Positions 36,321 through 44,789 of a stretch of DNA of 64,000 bases are shown piece after piece; position 1 is the stretch's first letter, and every line of letters begins with the position of its first letter. The DNA is from Microbispora bryophytorum (lineage in GTDB: Bacteria; Actinomycetota; Actinomycetes; Streptosporangiales; Streptosporangiaceae), in assembly GCF_006874465.1 (NCBI RefSeq), contig NZ_VIRL01000003.1:372001-436000 (forward strand), read 5' to 3'. Below the pieces are notes generated by a model, which was given only the letters and a program-made list of their open reading frames with translations, ran no database searches and had not been told where the DNA came from. The position numbers were made by a program, and so were the translations under genes.

Positions 36321-37240
36321 GCGCCGGTGTGCACCCCGGGATGAGCCCCGGTGCGAATCCCGGCATGAATCCGGTGGAGCGGGTCTTCCGCAGCGCCGGC
36401 GTCACCGGATGGCTGCACGCCGTCGACATCGACGGCGGGCGCGAGGTGGGCCTGCGGGCCGACGAGCCGGTGGTGCTCGCGTCGGTCTTCAAGGTGCCCC
36501 TGCTGCTGGAACTGCACCGCCAGGCCGAGCGCGGGCTGCTCGACCTCACCGAACGTGTCGGCGTGCCGGCGGCGGACCGTACGGGCGGGGGCACCGGGCT
36601 GGCGGCGATGCTGGACGACGCCACGCTGTCGCTGCGCGACCTGGCCTACCTGATGATGGCGGTGAGCGACAACACCGCGGCCGACGTGCTGCTCGCCCGG
36701 GTGGGCCGGGAGGCGGTCAACACGCTGCTCGACGGCCTCGGGCTGACCGCGACCCGGGTGGTGCAGGACTGCCGCGAGATGCTCACCAGCCTGTGGGTGG
36801 ACGCGGGCGTAGCGGACCAGTCGGCCGTGACCCAGGCGTGCACCGACCCCGAGGTGGTGGCGCGGCTGCGCGCGCTCGACCCGGCCTGGGGCAACCGGAG
36901 CACGCCGCGCGAGATGACCCGGCTGCTGGCCGCGATCTGGCGTGACGAGGCGGCCGGACCGGCCTCCTGCGCGGCGATCCGCCGCCTCATGGCCCTGCAG
37001 GTGTGGCCGCACCGGCTGGCCTCGGGGTTCCCTTTTGACGAGGTCGCGGTGAGCGGCAAGACGGGCACGCTGCCCACGCTCCGCAACGAGGTCGGGGTGG
37101 TCGAATATCCCGACGGCGGGCGCTACGCCGTGGCTGTGTTCACCCGGTCGCTCAGCACGGCGCAGAACCAGCCGCGGGCCGACGCCGCGATCGGGGCCGC
37201 CGCCCGGATGGCGATCGACCAGCTCAGCACCCACATATGA
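36317..37240 (+). CDS. Class A beta-lactamase-like serine hydrolase, no signal peptide
   Basis: 307 residues, start ATG in the LysR stop (ATGA). Serine-hydrolase motifs: S56-V-F-K59, S117-D-N119 and K248-T-G250-T. The N-terminus (MSAGVHPGMSPGANPGMNP) shows no signal peptide, so the product looks cytosolic unless exported otherwise. The omega-loop Glu-x-x-x-Asn of true class A enzymes is not recognisable; the region reads VVQDCREMLTSLWVD. It may therefore be a beta-lactamase-like esterase or amidase. Its stop overlaps the start of the acetoacetyl-CoA synthetase frame. Confidence 0.85.
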   Translation: MSAGVHPGMSPGANPGMNPVERVFRSAGVTGWLHAVDIDGGREVGLRADEPVVLASVFKVPLLLELHRQAERGLLDLTERVGVPAADRTGGGTGLAAMLDDATLSLRDLAYLMMAVSDNTAADVLLARVGREAVNTLLDGLGLTATRVVQDCREMLTSLWVDAGVADQSAVTQACTDPEVVARLRALDPAWGNRSTPREMTRLLAAIWRDEAAGPASCAAIRRLMALQVWPHRLASGFPFDEVAVSGKTGTLPTLRNEVGVVEYPDGGRYAVAVFTRSLSTAQNQPRADAAIGAAARMAIDQLSTHI

Positions 37241-39240
37241 CAGACCCCCTCTATGTGGGCGGGGAGGGTGACATGCGGCCCAAGCGTGGCAAAGATGGGG
37301 GCATGGTCGAGGAAGGCGCTCTGCTCTGGGAACCCACGCCCGACGTCGTACGTGCGGCCCGGATCACCCGTTACATGGAACGACTGGGCCGTACGGGGGA
37401 CTACGAGGACGTCTGGAAGTGGTCGGTCGAGTCTCCGGCCGACTTCTGGACGTCCATATGGGACTACTTCGGCGTGGTCGGTACGCGTGGCGACGGGCCC
37501 GTCATCCAGGGAACGATGCCGCACGCCGAATGGTTCGCGGGATCGGCCCTGAACTACGCCGAGAACGCGCTGCGCGGCCACCCCGGCCGTGCGGCGGTGA
37601 TTTTCCGCAGCGAGTCGGGCAGCCGCTGGCAGTACTCGCTCGGCGAGCTCCGCGAGGAGGTCGCCCGGGTCCGGGCGGGCCTCGCGCGGCTGGGCGTCGG
37701 GCGTGGTGACCGGGTCGCGGCCTACGTCCCGAACGTCCCCGAGGCCCTCATCGCCTTCCTGGCCACCGCCTCGCTCGGGGCGGTCTGGTCCTCCTGCTCG
37801 CCCGACTTCGGCGCGCCCAGCGTGACCGACCGGTTCGCCCAGATCGAGCCGAAGGTGCTGGTCGCGGTGGACGGCTACCGCTACGGCGGCAAGGCGTACG
37901 ACCGGTCGGAGGTGGTGCGCGAGATCGCCGGGAGGCTGCCGACGCTGCAGGCCACCGTCTGGATTCCAGTGCTCCGCGAAGGCGCGCCCGACGACGCCTC
38001 TGACAGTGCCCCCGATACGGCGCTGAGCTGGGACGACCTGCGCGCCGAGTCCGCGCCGCTGGAGTTCGAGCGGGTGCCGTTCGGCCATCCTCTGTGGGTG
38101 CTGTACTCGTCCGGCACCACCGGCCTGCCCAAGCCCATCGTCCACGGTCACGGCGGGATCGTGCTGGAGCATCTCAAGTCGCTGTCCTTCCATCAGGACC
38201 TCGGCGAGGGCGATGTGTTCTTCTGGTACACCACCACCGGCTGGATGATGTGGAACTACCTCATCGGCGGCCTGCTGGTGGGGTCCACGATCCTGCTGTA
38301 CGACGGCAGCGCGGCCCACCCCGACACCGGCGCCCTGTGGCGGCTGGCCGCCGAGGAGGGCGTGACCTACTTCGGCACCGGCGCGCCGTACATCATGGCG
38401 TCGATGAAGGCCGGGGTGAAGCCGGAGGGTCTCGACCGGCTGCGCGGGATCGGCTCGACCGGCTCGCCGTTGCCGCCCGAGGGGTTCGCCTGGGTCTACT
38501 CCGATGTGAAGCCGGACGTGCAGCTCGGCTCGTTCTCCGGCGGCACCGACGTGTGCACCGGGTTCGTCGGCGCGGTGCCGTTGCTGCCGATCCGGGCCGG
38601 CGTCATCCCGTGCCGCTGCCTCGGCGCGTCCGTCGAGTCCTTCGACCCCGCGGGCGCCTCGATCGTGGGTGAGGTGGGGGAGCTCGTCGTCACCCGGCCC
38701 ATGCCGTCCATGCCGGTCATGTTCTGGAACGACCCCTCGGGTGACCGCTACCGGGAGTCGTACTTCGCCGATTACCCGGGCGTCTGGCGGCACGGCGACT
38801 GGATCAAGATCCTCCCCGACGGCGGCTGCGTCATCTACGGCCGCTCGGACTCCACCCTGAACCGCGGCGGCGTACGGATGGGCACCAGCGAGTTCTACCG
38901 CGTCGTGGAGCGCTTCGAGGAGATCGCCGACAGCCTCGTCATCGACACCGGGCAGCTCGGCCGGGAGGGCAGGCTGCTGCTGTTCGTCACCCTCGCCCAG
39001 GGCGCGTCTCTCTCCGGCGAGCTGACCTCTCGCCTGCGTACGGTCCTGCGCACCGAGTTGTCGCCCCGGCACGTGCCCGACGAGATCCACGTCGTCCCCG
39101 GCATTCCGAGGACGCTGTCGGGCAAGAAGCTGGAGGTCCCCGTACGGAAGATCCTGCTCGGCACCCCGATCGAGAAGGCCGCCAACCTCGACGCCATGGC
39201 CAACCCCGAGGTCCTCACCCATTTCGCGCCGCAGCAGTAG
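37237..39240 (+). CDS. Acetoacetyl-CoA synthetase
   Basis: 667 residues from ATG at 37237 (ATGA overlap with the upstream stop); starts at 37273 or 37303 (MVEEGALLWEPTPD) are closer to the family N-terminus. ANL-superfamily adenylating enzyme: P-loop LYSSGTTGLPKPIVHGHGG, the acetyl-CoA-synthetase-like YTTTGWMMWNYLIGG, and the C-terminal swivel lysine in RTLSGKKLEVPVRKIL. Converts acetoacetate, ATP and CoA to acetoacetyl-CoA for ketone-body or polyhydroxybutyrate metabolism. Length and motifs distinguish it from acetyl-CoA synthetase. Operon membership with the beta-lactamase-like gene may be accidental. Confidence 0.93.
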   Translation: MTDPLYVGGEGDMRPKRGKDGGMVEEGALLWEPTPDVVRAARITRYMERLGRTGDYEDVWKWSVESPADFWTSIWDYFGVVGTRGDGPVIQGTMPHAEWFAGSALNYAENALRGHPGRAAVIFRSESGSRWQYSLGELREEVARVRAGLARLGVGRGDRVAAYVPNVPEALIAFLATASLGAVWSSCSPDFGAPSVTDRFAQIEPKVLVAVDGYRYGGKAYDRSEVVREIAGRLPTLQATVWIPVLREGAPDDASDSAPDTALSWDDLRAESAPLEFERVPFGHPLWVLYSSGTTGLPKPIVHGHGGIVLEHLKSLSFHQDLGEGDVFFWYTTTGWMMWNYLIGGLLVGSTILLYDGSAAHPDTGALWRLAAEEGVTYFGTGAPYIMASMKAGVKPEGLDRLRGIGSTGSPLPPEGFAWVYSDVKPDVQLGSFSGGTDVCTGFVGAVPLLPIRAGVIPCRCLGASVESFDPAGASIVGEVGELVVTRPMPSMPVMFWNDPSGDRYRESYFADYPGVWRHGDWIKILPDGGCVIYGRSDSTLNRGGVRMGTSEFYRVVERFEEIADSLVIDTGQLGREGRLLLFVTLAQGASLSGELTSRLRTVLRTELSPRHVPDEIHVVPGIPRTLSGKKLEVPVRKILLGTPIEKAANLDAMANPEVLTHFAPQQ

Positions 39241-39252
39241 GACGGCGACGTG

Positions 39253-39298
39253 TATAAGTGCACTTCTAAGAAGCCGGCTTCTTAGAAGTGCACTTATA
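39253..39298. repeat. 46-bp perfect palindrome with two AAGTGCACTT cores
   Basis: Arms of 23 bases (39253-39275 and 39276-39298) are exact reverse complements with no loop. Within each arm is the 10-bp palindrome AAGTGCACTT (39256-39265 and 39286-39295), centres 30 bases apart, joined by CTAAGAAG-CCGG-CTTCTTAG. It begins 13 bases after the acetoacetyl-CoA synthetase stop and abuts the TTG of the truncated ATPase gene. It could be a terminator, a paired operator or a recombination scar. The A+T content is unusual for this DNA. Confidence 0.9.
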
Positions 39299-40390
39299 TT
39301 GTCGATCCCCTCGATCCTGCAGCGGGAGATCGACGCCCGGCTCGCGCATCGCGGCACCGGCAGCCGGGTGCGTCTGGTGCTCGCCGGATCCGCCATGTCG
39401 GTCATGGGGAAACTCCTCGCCGGGCAGGCGCCGCTACGCGGGCGGGCGTCACTCGACCTGGTGGTACAGCCGTTCGATTACCGCGTGGCCAGGCGGTTCT
39501 GGGGGATCGAGGATCCGCGGCTCGCGCTCCGGCTGAATGCCATCGTGGGCGGGACTCCGGCGTACAGAACCGGCTTCGTCGACCACGACAGTCCGGGCGA
39601 CGATCTCGACGACTGGGTCGTCCGGCGGGTGCTCGGTTCCGCGACGCCGCTCTTCCGGGAGGCCCGATACCTGCTGACCAACGAGATGGAGATCCGGGAC
39701 GAGGCGCTCTACCACGCCGTCCTCGGAGCGATCGCGGCCGGGAACAACACGCGGGGCGGTATCGCGGGACACATGGAGCGCAAGACGACGGACATCGCCC
39801 ATCCGCTCGCCGTGCTGGAGGACTGTCAGCTCATCCGCAAGGAGATCGACCCGATTCGCAAGCGCTCGCTCTACCGTGTCGCGGAGCCGCTCGTGACGTT
39901 CTACGAAGCGATCATGCGGCCGTCCTGGAGCCTGCTGGAAAGGGGCTGGGCCGACCGGGTGTGGCAGGCGGCCAGGCCGAGGTTCACGTCCCAGGTGGTG
40001 GGCCCGCGTTTCGAGCACGTGTGCCGGGAGTTCGCGCTCGCCCGTGACTGGGATGGCGAGTTCGCCGCCGAGGTCGCCGCGGGGATCGCCCCCGGCGGCG
40101 GCAGGGGACAGAACATCGAGGTCGACGTGATCGCCCTCGCGCCTCAGGACAACCACACGCGCTGGCTTTTGTCCGTCGGCGAGGCGAAGTGGTCGGAGAT
40201 CATGAACGTAGGCCACCTGAAGCGCCTGGAGCAGGCCAGAGACCAACTGCACACGCGCGGGCTCGACACCCGCGACACCGTGCTCGCCCTCTACAGCGGC
40301 GCCGGTTTCGACGCCGCACTCACCGACGCCGCCGCCCGCGATCCCCGGATCCTCCTGGTCGACCTGCCCATGCTGTACGGCTCAGCGTGA
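39299..40390 (+). pseudogene. N-terminally truncated DUF234-type ATP-binding protein
   Basis: 363 codons from a TTG directly after the palindrome. The sequence starts at IPSILQREIDARL, the point that in full-length DUF234 ATPases follows the Walker B strand (DEFPYL); the first 100 or so residues with Walker A (GRRRVGKT) are missing. The rest is intact: LVLAGSAMSVMGKLLAG, PFDYR, AIVGGTPAYR, a helical region TRGGIAGHMERK, and the DUF234 C-terminal nuclease-like domain ending LLVDLPMLYG. Without the P-loop it cannot bind ATP normally, so it is either a remnant or a reduced protein. It overlaps the convergent WYL gene by nine bases. Confidence 0.75.
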
Positions 40391-41347
40391 GGCTGGTCCG
40401 GGGGATGCGGCCCGGACGAAGCGCTCGCCCCATTCGCGGACGTACGCGGCGAACTCCGGCGGACCGAGCACCTCGAACTCCGCGCCCACGGTGCCCAGCG
40501 CCTGAATCGGCCAGTCCAGTGAGGTCGAGGTCATCGTGAGCACGCAGCTATGCTCGCCGGCCTCTTCGACCGTCCCCCACTGCCCGACCGCCGTACGCAC
40601 CCGTGCGGCGGGCGCGTGCACGAGGGCCTCGACCGCGTACGGCTCGGGCACGCCGGCGGCCGCTCTGACGAACGCCGCCGCGTCCCTGGCGGGCAGGTCG
40701 CGCGGGCGGAAGCGGGCTCCCGCCGGCCGCGCCTCTGTCAGGCGGTCGAGCCGGAAGCTGCGCCAGTCCAGCCTCGTCAGGTCGTAGGCGACCAGATACC
40801 AGCGGCGGCCGACGGTGACCAGCCGGTAGGGCTCGACCTCCCGTGAGGAGGGCTCGCGGCCCCGCGCGGCGTAGGAGAAGCACAGCCGCTCCTCGTCACG
40901 GCAGGCCTGGGCGACGACGGTCAGCACGTCCACGGCGACGACCGGTTGCGCCGAGGTCGCGGAGACCATCGCCTCGCTCAGGACGTCCACGCGGCGGCGC
41001 AGCCGGGGCGGCATGACCTGGACGACCTTGGTGAGAGCGCGGATCGCGGACGTCTCCATGCCCGTGATCGCGCTCCGCGCGGCCTCGCCCATTCCGACGG
41101 CGAGCGCGACCGCCTCCTCCTCGTCGAGCACCAGCGGCGGCAGCACGGCGCCGGGCGCGAGCTGATACCCGCCGTCGGTCCCGCGCGAGGTGTCCACCGG
41201 GTATCCCAGCTCCCGCAGCCGGTCGACGTCACGACGCAGCGTCCGCTCCGAGACGCCGAGCCGGTCGGCCAGCTCCGCGCCCGCCCAGCGGCGGTGGGTC
41301 TGCAGGAGGGACAGCAGCCGGAGGGTGCGTGAGCTCGTGTTCGCCAT
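40382..41347 (-). CDS. HTH/WYL-domain transcriptional regulator
   Basis: 321 residues from ATG at 41347. N-terminal HTH_11 helix-turn-helix (about 5-60; RRWAGAELADRLGVSERTLRRDVDRL), a WYL domain (about 140-215; RLCFSYAARGREPSSREVEPYRLV and RRWYLVAYDL) and a WCX C-terminal domain. WYL regulators sense nucleic-acid or small ligands and often control neighbours; this one diverges from the oxidoreductase gene at 41436 with 88 bases between. Confidence 0.92.
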   Translation of the reverse strand: MANTSSRTLRLLSLLQTHRRWAGAELADRLGVSERTLRRDVDRLRELGYPVDTSRGTDGGYQLAPGAVLPPLVLDEEEAVALAVGMGEAARSAITGMETSAIRALTKVVQVMPPRLRRRVDVLSEAMVSATSAQPVVAVDVLTVVAQACRDEERLCFSYAARGREPSSREVEPYRLVTVGRRWYLVAYDLTRLDWRSFRLDRLTEARPAGARFRPRDLPARDAAAFVRAAAGVPEPYAVEALVHAPAARVRTAVGQWGTVEEAGEHSCVLTMTSTSLDWPIQALGTVGAEFEVLGPPEFAAYVREWGERFVRAASPGPASR

Positions 41348-41435
41348 GGTGCCCAGTCTGTCCGGATTTCCGGTCAGAAAGTGGCCGGAAGCCTCCCTAA
41401 TGTGGATCTCGAAGCCCTGAGCAGGAGGAACAGGA

Positions 41436-42425
41436 ATGATCACTCGTGAGATCCGGCTGGCCGCATCCGTCACCGGCGAGCCGGGCCCCGGCCACTTCAC
41501 CGTCGCCGAGACCGATGTGGACGGCGAGGTGACCGTCAGGACCGACTACGTGGGCCTGGCCGCGACCTACCTGGAGCTGATGCGGGCCGACTGCCGGATC
41601 CCGGTGCCCGCCTGGCAGCCCGGTGACCGCGTGGGAGCCGCCGTCGTGGGCACCGTCGTCCGGTCCGGCAGCCCGGATCTCGCCGTCGGCGATCTGGTGC
41701 AGTCGATGACCGGCTGGAGCGAATACTCCGCGGGCCCGGCCGCGCAGTACGTCAAGCTCGACCGGGGGCTCTTCCCCGACCCCTCCTATCACCTGGGCCA
41801 GGGCGTGACGGCCTACCACGGGATGGCCGACGTCGCCGCCGTAGGGGAGGGGGATGTGGTGTTCGTCTCGGGCGCGGCCGGCGGGGTCGGCTCGCTGGCC
41901 GGGCAGATCGCCAAGTGCCGGGGCGCGGCCAGGGTGATCGGCAGCGCGGGCAGCCCGGCGAAGGCCGCCTATCTGGTCGACGAGCTCGGCTACGACGCCG
42001 CCTTCGACTACCACGACGGTCCGGTGGCCGACCGGCTGCGGGAGCTCGCGCCCGAGGGCATCACGGTCTTCTTCGACGTCGTGGGCGGAGAGCAGTACGA
42101 CGCGGCGGTCCGGGCGGCACGTCCCGGCGCCCGCTTCGCGCTGTGCGGCTCCCTGTCCCACCAGCTCGGCGGCGATGCCGACCGCTTCCCTGAGCCGGAC
42201 CGTGCGGCGGCCGGGGCCAGGGGCATCGAGCTGCTGCCGTTCTCCTGTCACCACACGCCGGAACAGGTCGCGGCCTGGCGCGAGCACTTCACCCGCTGGC
42301 TGGCGGAAGGCCGTTTCGTCTTTCCGCAGACGGTCGTCGAAGGCGGCATCGAGCAGGTGCCGGAGGCGTTCCTGTCCCTGCTCAAGGGCTCCTACCGGGG
42401 CAACGTCGCGGTGCGGCTGGCGTGA
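41436..42425 (+). CDS. MDR-family NADP-dependent oxidoreductase
   Basis: 329 residues behind AGGAGGAACAGG. Lacks the zinc-ligand pattern of alcohol dehydrogenases; Rossmann motif VFVSGAAGGVGSLAGQIAK (about 142-160), typical of prostaglandin/leukotriene 12-hydroxydehydrogenase-like enone reductases. Probably reduces an alpha,beta-unsaturated carbonyl with NADPH. Diverges from the WYL regulator and overlaps the next gene by GTGA. Confidence 0.9.
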   Translation: MITREIRLAASVTGEPGPGHFTVAETDVDGEVTVRTDYVGLAATYLELMRADCRIPVPAWQPGDRVGAAVVGTVVRSGSPDLAVGDLVQSMTGWSEYSAGPAAQYVKLDRGLFPDPSYHLGQGVTAYHGMADVAAVGEGDVVFVSGAAGGVGSLAGQIAKCRGAARVIGSAGSPAKAAYLVDELGYDAAFDYHDGPVADRLRELAPEGITVFFDVVGGEQYDAAVRAARPGARFALCGSLSHQLGGDADRFPEPDRAAAGARGIELLPFSCHHTPEQVAAWREHFTRWLAEGRFVFPQTVVEGGIEQVPEAFLSLLKGSYRGNVAVRLA

Positions 42426-43513
42426 GCGTGCTTTCCCCGCGTGCGCTCAACCGGGCGCTGTTGCACCGGCAGTTCCTGATGGAGCGCACCCGCCGCACCG
42501 TGCCGCAGGTGCTCGGACACCTGGTCGCCATGCAGGCCCAGGAGCCGAACTGGCCCTACGTCGGGCTGTGGAGCCGCGTCGACGGCTTCACCCCGGCCCA
42601 GCTGAGCGTCCTGCTGGAGGAGCGGACGGTGGTCCGCTCGGCGCTGCTGCGCAGCACCCAGCACCTGGCCGTGGCCGGCGACTTCCGCTGCTTCCGGCCC
42701 GTGCTGCAACCGGTTCTCGACCGTACGGCGAGCACGTCGTACTTCAGGCGGGTGAGCGGGGGACTCGACACCGGCGCGCTCACGGCGGCCGGAGCGCGGA
42801 TCCTGGCGGGCCGGACGCTGCCCCGGCGGGAGCTGGCCCGGCTGCTGGCGCTGCGCTACCCCGGCCGGGAGGGGAAGATCCTGGCCGGGGAGGTGGAGCT
42901 GAGAACCCCGCTGGTCCACACCCCCGAGACCGCGACGTGGGGCCGCTGGGGCACCCGGAACGCCGTCTCGGTCACCCGCGCCGAGGACTGCCTCGGCGCG
43001 CCCATGACACCGGCCCCGGCCCAGGAACTCGTCCGCCGCTATCTGGCGGCCTACGGCCCGGCCGGTGTCATGGACGTGCAGGCGTGGTCGGGGCTGACGC
43101 GGCTGCGCGAGGTGATCCACGCCATGCGCGGCGAGCTGCGCTGCTATCGCGACCCCGAGGGCAGGGAGCTGTACGACCTGCCGTTCGACCGGGAGACCGC
43201 GCCGGAGCTACCCGACCCCGGCGCACCGGTTCCCGTGCGGTTCCTGCCCGCCTTCGACAACCTGCTGCTCGGCCACGCCGACCGGGCCCGCGTGATCAGT
43301 GACGCCGACCGCAAGCGGGTGATGCCGGGCGCGGCGATGGTGCTGCCGACCTTCCTCGTGGACGGGTTCGTCCACGGCAGCTGGTCGGTCAGGGACGGCA
43401 CGCTGCGGCTCGTCCCGTTCCGGCCGTTGCGGGCGGCCGAAAGGGACGCGGTGGCGGAGGAGGCCGAGCGCCTGCTGCCGTTCCTGGGGGCCGCGAACGT
43501 CGCGTACGGGTGA
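42422..43513 (+). CDS. Winged-helix DNA glycosylase family protein, AlkZ-type
   Basis: 363 residues from GTG at 42422 in the GTGA overlap with the oxidoreductase stop. HTH_42 domain protein; the catalytic-loop motif is Q38-A39-Q40 in HLVAMQAQEPNWPYVGLWSR, the Q-hydrophobic-Q form of AlkZ, which excises bulky alkyl adducts and unhooks azinomycin-type crosslinks. Other segments: SALLRSTQHLAVAGDF, RFLPAFDNLLLGHADR and HGSWSVRDGTLRL. It could serve in self-protection or general repair; no alkylating-agent biosynthetic genes are visible nearby. Confidence 0.88.
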   Translation: MSVLSPRALNRALLHRQFLMERTRRTVPQVLGHLVAMQAQEPNWPYVGLWSRVDGFTPAQLSVLLEERTVVRSALLRSTQHLAVAGDFRCFRPVLQPVLDRTASTSYFRRVSGGLDTGALTAAGARILAGRTLPRRELARLLALRYPGREGKILAGEVELRTPLVHTPETATWGRWGTRNAVSVTRAEDCLGAPMTPAPAQELVRRYLAAYGPAGVMDVQAWSGLTRLREVIHAMRGELRCYRDPEGRELYDLPFDRETAPELPDPGAPVPVRFLPAFDNLLLGHADRARVISDADRKRVMPGAAMVLPTFLVDGFVHGSWSVRDGTLRLVPFRPLRAAERDAVAEEAERLLPFLGAANVAYG

Positions 43514-43519
43514 GGCGGG

Positions 43520-44185
43520 TCAGGGGACGAGGGCGTACGCCCGGACGGGGAAGGTGCCCATGCCGGACACGGCGACGGGCGCCGCGTGGAGCCGGAACCC
43601 GGTGTGCGGCAGCCGTTCCAGCCCGCGCATGTGCTCGATGATCGGAACGCCCGCGGTGAGCAGGGAGGTGTGGGCCGGGCGGAGCCCGTCGGCCATGTCG
43701 TCGATGTTGACGCTGTCGATGCCGACGACGGCCGGTTGCCGGTCGGCGAGCAGGGCGGCCGCGTCCGCCGTGAGGAAGGGGTGGTCCGGGTCGCCGTAGG
43801 CCGGGCCGCCCCAGTGCCTGTCCCAGCCCGTACGTAGCAGGACCGCGCGCCCTCCGACGTCGTGGCCCTCGAACGCGTCGACGCCGATGCCGCGCCGCGG
43901 GGAGCCGGAGACGTCGATCAGCAGACCGGGGACGTCGACCAGCCGGGTCAGGTCGATCTGCGCCAGGTCCTCGCCCTCCGCCAGCCGGTGGAACGGCGTG
44001 TCGACGTAGGTGCCGGTGTTCGCCACCATCGTGATGCGGCCGATCTGGAACTCGGTGCCCGGGGCGTACCGTCCCCGGGAGTCCTCGCGCGTCAGGTGAT
44101 CGCCGATCTCCGGGCCGGGCAGGCCCGGATAGGTGATCATGCCGTGCCGGACGACATGGCTGAGTTCAACGACTTGGGATGTCAC
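43520..44185 (-). CDS. Cyclase-family (kynurenine formamidase-like) protein
   Basis: 221 residues from GTG at 44185, overlapping the HxlR gene stop (GTGA). Fold and motifs follow the metal-dependent cyclase family (LSHVVRHGMITYPGLPGPE, VDTPFHR, VGIDSVNIDD, HTSLLTAGVPIIEH). The HxGTHxDxPxH metal motif reads NTGTYVDTPFH, so the first two histidines are Asn and Tyr; a subgroup with NTGTYLDAPFH exists, so activity cannot be excluded. Substrate unknown; co-transcribed behind the HxlR regulator. Confidence 0.88.
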   Translation of the reverse strand: MTSQVVELSHVVRHGMITYPGLPGPEIGDHLTREDSRGRYAPGTEFQIGRITMVANTGTYVDTPFHRLAEGEDLAQIDLTRLVDVPGLLIDVSGSPRRGIGVDAFEGHDVGGRAVLLRTGWDRHWGGPAYGDPDHPFLTADAAALLADRQPAVVGIDSVNIDDMADGLRPAHTSLLTAGVPIIEHMRGLERLPHTGFRLHAAPVAVSGMGTFPVRAYALVP

Positions 44186-44691
44186 GTTTCCATTGTCGAC
44201 GACGTCGCCAGGACCCGTTCGTACGCCTCCCGGAGCAGCCGGGAGGCGCGCGGGCGATCGGGGTCGGGGCGGGGGATGCCCAGGTGCGTCTCGCGTAGTT
44301 CGTCCATCAGGTTGTCCCAGAGGGGCGGGCCCCCCTCCTCCAGCAGTCGCGCCCGGATGGCGAGGGCGGGGGTCGTCGGCCGGTGCCGCAGCCCCCACGA
44401 GCCGAGCGCGACCATGACGGGAACCGTCTGGATGCCCGCCTCGGTGAGGCTGTAGGTCCCTCGCCGTCCCCGCCCCGCGTCCTCATGGGTCAGCAGGCCA
44501 CCGGCGACGAGCGCCTTGAGTCGGCTGCTGAGGATGTTCGACGCGATCCCCTCGTCGGAGTTGGCGAGCAGGTCACGGAAGTGCCGCCGCCCGCCGAAGA
44601 TCACGTCCCGCAGCACGATGAGGCTCCACTGGTCGCCGAGCGCCTCCACCGCCGCGTTGATCGCACAGCCGGATCGCGGTCCTTCTCGCAC
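44182..44691 (-). CDS. HxlR-family transcriptional regulator
   Basis: 169 residues from GTG at 44691, which has GGAGG five bases upstream; a TTG at 44703 is earlier but inside that site. HxlR winged helix (about 8-100): CAINAAVEALGDQWSLIVLRDVIFGGRRHFRDL and SSRLKALVAGGLL, with the conserved Cys of the redox- or aldehyde-sensing subfamily near the start. It diverges from the reductase at 44790; a 10-bp inverted repeat covers the space between them. Confidence 0.9.
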   Translation of the reverse strand: MREGPRSGCAINAAVEALGDQWSLIVLRDVIFGGRRHFRDLLANSDEGIASNILSSRLKALVAGGLLTHEDAGRGRRGTYSLTEAGIQTVPVMVALGSWGLRHRPTTPALAIRARLLEEGGPPLWDNLMDELRETHLGIPRPDPDRPRASRLLREAYERVLATSSTMET

Positions 44692-44703
44692 GGCCACCTC
44701 CAA

Positions 44704-44767
44704 AGTGATTGCGTTTTGCTACTACTAAGCCTACGCTCATCTTCAGCAGTTGCAATCCGCAATCACT
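44704..44767. promoter_or_regulatory. Inverted repeat in the HxlR/reductase divergent promoter
   Basis: Perfect 10-bp arms AGTGATTGCG (44704-44713) and CGCAATCACT (44758-44767); the right side carries a second GCAATC (44752-44757). Placed 13 bases before the HxlR start and 22 before the reductase start, it fits an operator for the regulator, probably acting on both genes. Confidence 0.6.
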
Positions 44768-44789
44768 AGTCGAACCCAGGAGATCAGCG

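Noticed and set aside
36317..39240. Functional operon of beta-lactamase-like protein and acetoacetyl-CoA synthetase
   Set aside because: The ATGA overlap is real, but the synthetase family N-terminus begins 12-22 codons later and no metabolic link is evident, so the overlap may be fortuitous.
37123..39405. A 760-codon minus-strand frame antisense to acetoacetyl-CoA synthetase
   Set aside because: Shadow frame; the plus strand carries all ANL-superfamily motifs.
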